Source of the DNA: CAVWSM01 sp963757805
GTDB lineage: Bacteria > Actinomycetota > Actinomycetes > Jiangellales > Jiangellaceae
Direction: 5' to 3'
Length of the DNA stretch: 64,000 bases
NCBI GenBank assembly: GCA_963757805.1
Contig: CAVWSM010000021.1
Span: 124,001 to 188,000, forward strand
The translations under genes and the position numbers were made by a program. Shown here piece by piece: positions 62,293-64,000 of the stretch (the stretch's first letter is position 1; the number at the start of each line of letters is the position of its first letter). The notes beneath the pieces are model-generated. The model was not told where the DNA came from, did not search any database, and worked only from the letters and a program-made list of their open reading frames with translations.

Positions 62293-64000
62293 CTAGCGAA
62301 TCGTGAATGGCGCCGACACCTCCACGTTGTAGGGCTGGGTCGTGTTTCTGTCGATCTGCACCACGTACGAGCCCCGCTCAACCTTGGGCGGCCCGGATGC
62401 ATTGATGTCGCCCTGTGTCACAGCCAGCGCCGATGCAGGGAAGGTGACCTGCACGACCTTCGACTGGCCGCGCGTCGAGGGTCACCTTGGTGAATCCGAC
62501 GAGCCGTTGCGGCGGCACAACCACTCCGCTCACTGGCTGGGCGACGTAGACGGGGACAATGTCCGTGCCCGCCTTGTTTCCCGTGTTGGTCACCGTGAAC
62601 TGAGCGGTTGCGGTGCCCCTTTCGGACACCCTCGGTGTGACCGTCAAGCCGCTGCGGCTGAAGGTCGTGTAGGACAGCCCGAACCCGAAGGGATACGTCG
62701 GGTTGTAGGAGTGCCCCTGCCCCGAGCCGGTGTTCGGAAGCTGGTCGAAGAACTTGGGCTGGTCACCCAACGGCGATGGTGCGGTGCCGTCGAAGTCGCC
62801 GCCGACAGTCGCAGCATCGGATGGCCAGCTCACCGACAGCTTGCCGCTCGGGTTCACCTTGCCGAAGATGACGTCGGCGACAGCTTGCCCGGCTTCGGTG
62901 CTGCCCTGGTAGGCCATCAGAACGGCGTTGGCGCTCTTGGCGGGGCCGAGCCCGACCGGACGACCGGCGATGACGACGACGATCACCGGCTTGCCCGTTG
63001 CCTGGAGGGCGCTGATCAGAGCCTGTTGGTCTGGCGGTAGCGCCGGCGCTGGGTTGTCGCCCAGGCCTTCGGCGTACGCCTTCTCACCCACGGCCACGAC
63101 GACGCGTCGGCTGTGGCCGCCGCCGCCACGGCGGACGCCTGATCCGGTGCGAACACCGCGTTGGGGGTGGCGGCCTGGATGCCCGTCAACACTGTGGTGC
63201 CCGGTGGGATCTGGTTGGCCGGACCCATGCAGCAGACGTGACCTGCGCCGAACACGCCCTGCCAGCTCACGCTCCAGCCGCCGAGCTGGTTGGTCATCGA
63301 GTCGGCGCTTGGCCCGGTGACGACCACGCTGCTGTTGGCGGCCAACGGCAGCGCGTTGTTCTGGTTGCGCAGCAGGGTGATCGAGTCCTGCGCTGCCTTC
63401 AGGGTGGCGTCCCGTCCAGCGGTGACGGCAGCGTTCGCGGCATTGGCATCCACGCAGGGGACGCTCGGGTCCTCGACGCACGGCTGGTCGAACAGCCCGA
63501 GCTGGAACTTCAGCGTCAGGATCCGCCGTACGGCCTCGTCGATCCGCTTGCGGGAGATGTCGTGGTCGTCTACAGCCTGCAGGATGGCTGCCTGCCACTG
63601 GTCCGGACCAGAGACCTGCATGCTCATGTCAATACCGGCGTTGACTGCTATGGCGATCGCACCGGCCAGATCCGGGGCGATGTGGTACGCGGTCTGAAGA
63701 GCTGGCACATCCAGGAAGTCGCTGATCACCACACCCTTGAAGTCGAGCTGCTTGCGCAAGATGTCGGTGAGCAGGTAGCGGGAGCCCGTTGCCGGGACAC
63801 CGTTGATGGATCCGGAGTTCGCCATGACGGTGAGCGCTCCTGCGTCCAGAGCGCCAGCGTACGGCGGCAGGATCGTGCTCTGCAGGTAGTTCAGCGGGAG
63901 CAGCGCCTCGTTGCGGTCGTGCCCGTTGATCGCCTGCGAGTAGCCGGCAAAGTGCTTCACCGTTGCTGCGACCCCAAGTGCGTCTTCGGTTGCCGGGAGC
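62293..64000 (-). pseudogene. GH3-family beta-glucosidase-like protein, partial and frameshifted
   Basis: The 5' end lies outside the window. Visible GH3 features: KHFAGYSQAINGHDRNEALL, the nucleophile in FKGVVISDFLDVPALQTAYH, AGIDMSMQVSGPDQWQAAIL and AQDSITLLRNQNNALPLAAN, then a shift near 63095 into VVVAVGEKAYAEG and ANAVLMAYQGSTEAGQAVAD, FGFGLSYTTFSRSGLTVTP, and a fibronectin-III-like tail (AQFTVTNTGNKAGTDIVPVY). Another shift near 62468 leads to a tail ending SYVVQIDRNTTQPYNVEVSA then PFTIR. Probably secreted and active on beta-glucosides; the second indel truncates the present frame. Confidence 0.82.

Overview
The window is GC-rich bacterial chromosome (roughly 70% by eye, not computed) from an actinomycete, most likely a Nocardioidaceae/Propionibacteriales-type organism. 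I infer this from gene content: a DUF222-HNH (13E12-type) element, PspA with a TPM-domain partner, an acyl-CoA carboxylase with epsilon subunit, an LpdA-type flavoprotein, an F420-type LLM oxidoreductase, a UPF0158 protein, many GTG starts and many 1-4 nt stop/start overlaps. No rRNA, tRNA, CRISPR, prophage or insertion sequence was recognised.

Layout. 1-3 kb: thymidine phosphorylase, a DUF1697 protein and a convergent pair of related acetyltransferases. 3-5 kb: a wrecked DUF222-HNH gene, then a short leader ORF in a hairpin ahead of a PrmC-like methyltransferase. 6-13 kb: small accessory enzymes (MBL hydrolase, YbaK deacylase, LLM oxidoreductase, VOC, RibD-like reductase, truncated globin, alpha/beta hydrolase). 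13-20 kb: a secreted GH18 chitinase, ackA-pta, adenosine deaminase, PspC. 20-30 kb: a uridine-kinase-like gene and YihY, a deoC-ALDH-pseudoALDH operon, an APC permease remnant, phosphohexomutase and purine nucleoside phosphorylase. 30-46 kb: LpdA, two TPM proteins, PspA, the biotin carboxylase subunit, a second GH18 protein, and a MerR regulator divergent from an acyl-CoA dehydrogenase/carboxyltransferase pair. 46-57 kb: L-2-hydroxyglutarate oxidase, propionyl-type carboxyltransferase plus epsilon subunit, PEP carboxylase, biotin ligase, an adenylate cyclase, enoyl-CoA hydratase and HMG-CoA lyase. 57-64 kb: secreted proteins, an orphan ribbon-helix-helix protein, a POT transporter, a stand-alone winged helix and a GH3 beta-glucosidase cut by the window edge.

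Two metabolic themes run through the window. Nucleoside salvage: deoA, add, deoC, PNP and phosphohexomutase, with deoC coupled to aldehyde dehydrogenases that could oxidise the acetaldehyde it releases. Acyl-CoA carboxylation and leucine-type catabolism: isovaleryl-CoA-dehydrogenase-like ACAD, a methylcrotonyl-type carboxyltransferase, a biotin carboxylase/BCCP subunit, a methylglutaconyl-type hydratase, HMG-CoA lyase and BirA, with a LiuR-like MerR regulator and a palindrome that fits its expected operator.

Two things stand out beyond the genes. First, five copies of a 38-nt intergenic inverted repeat (12-nt arms, always a 14-nt spacer, with compensatory changes between copies) each sit just downstream of a gene. 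Second, more than a third of the genes carry single-base frameshifts, including pta, deoC, ppc and POT genes that should be functional. In at least three cases the missing base fits a GG-to-G contraction. I read most of these as sequence or assembly error, and have annotated the affected genes as single loci with the frame changes described.
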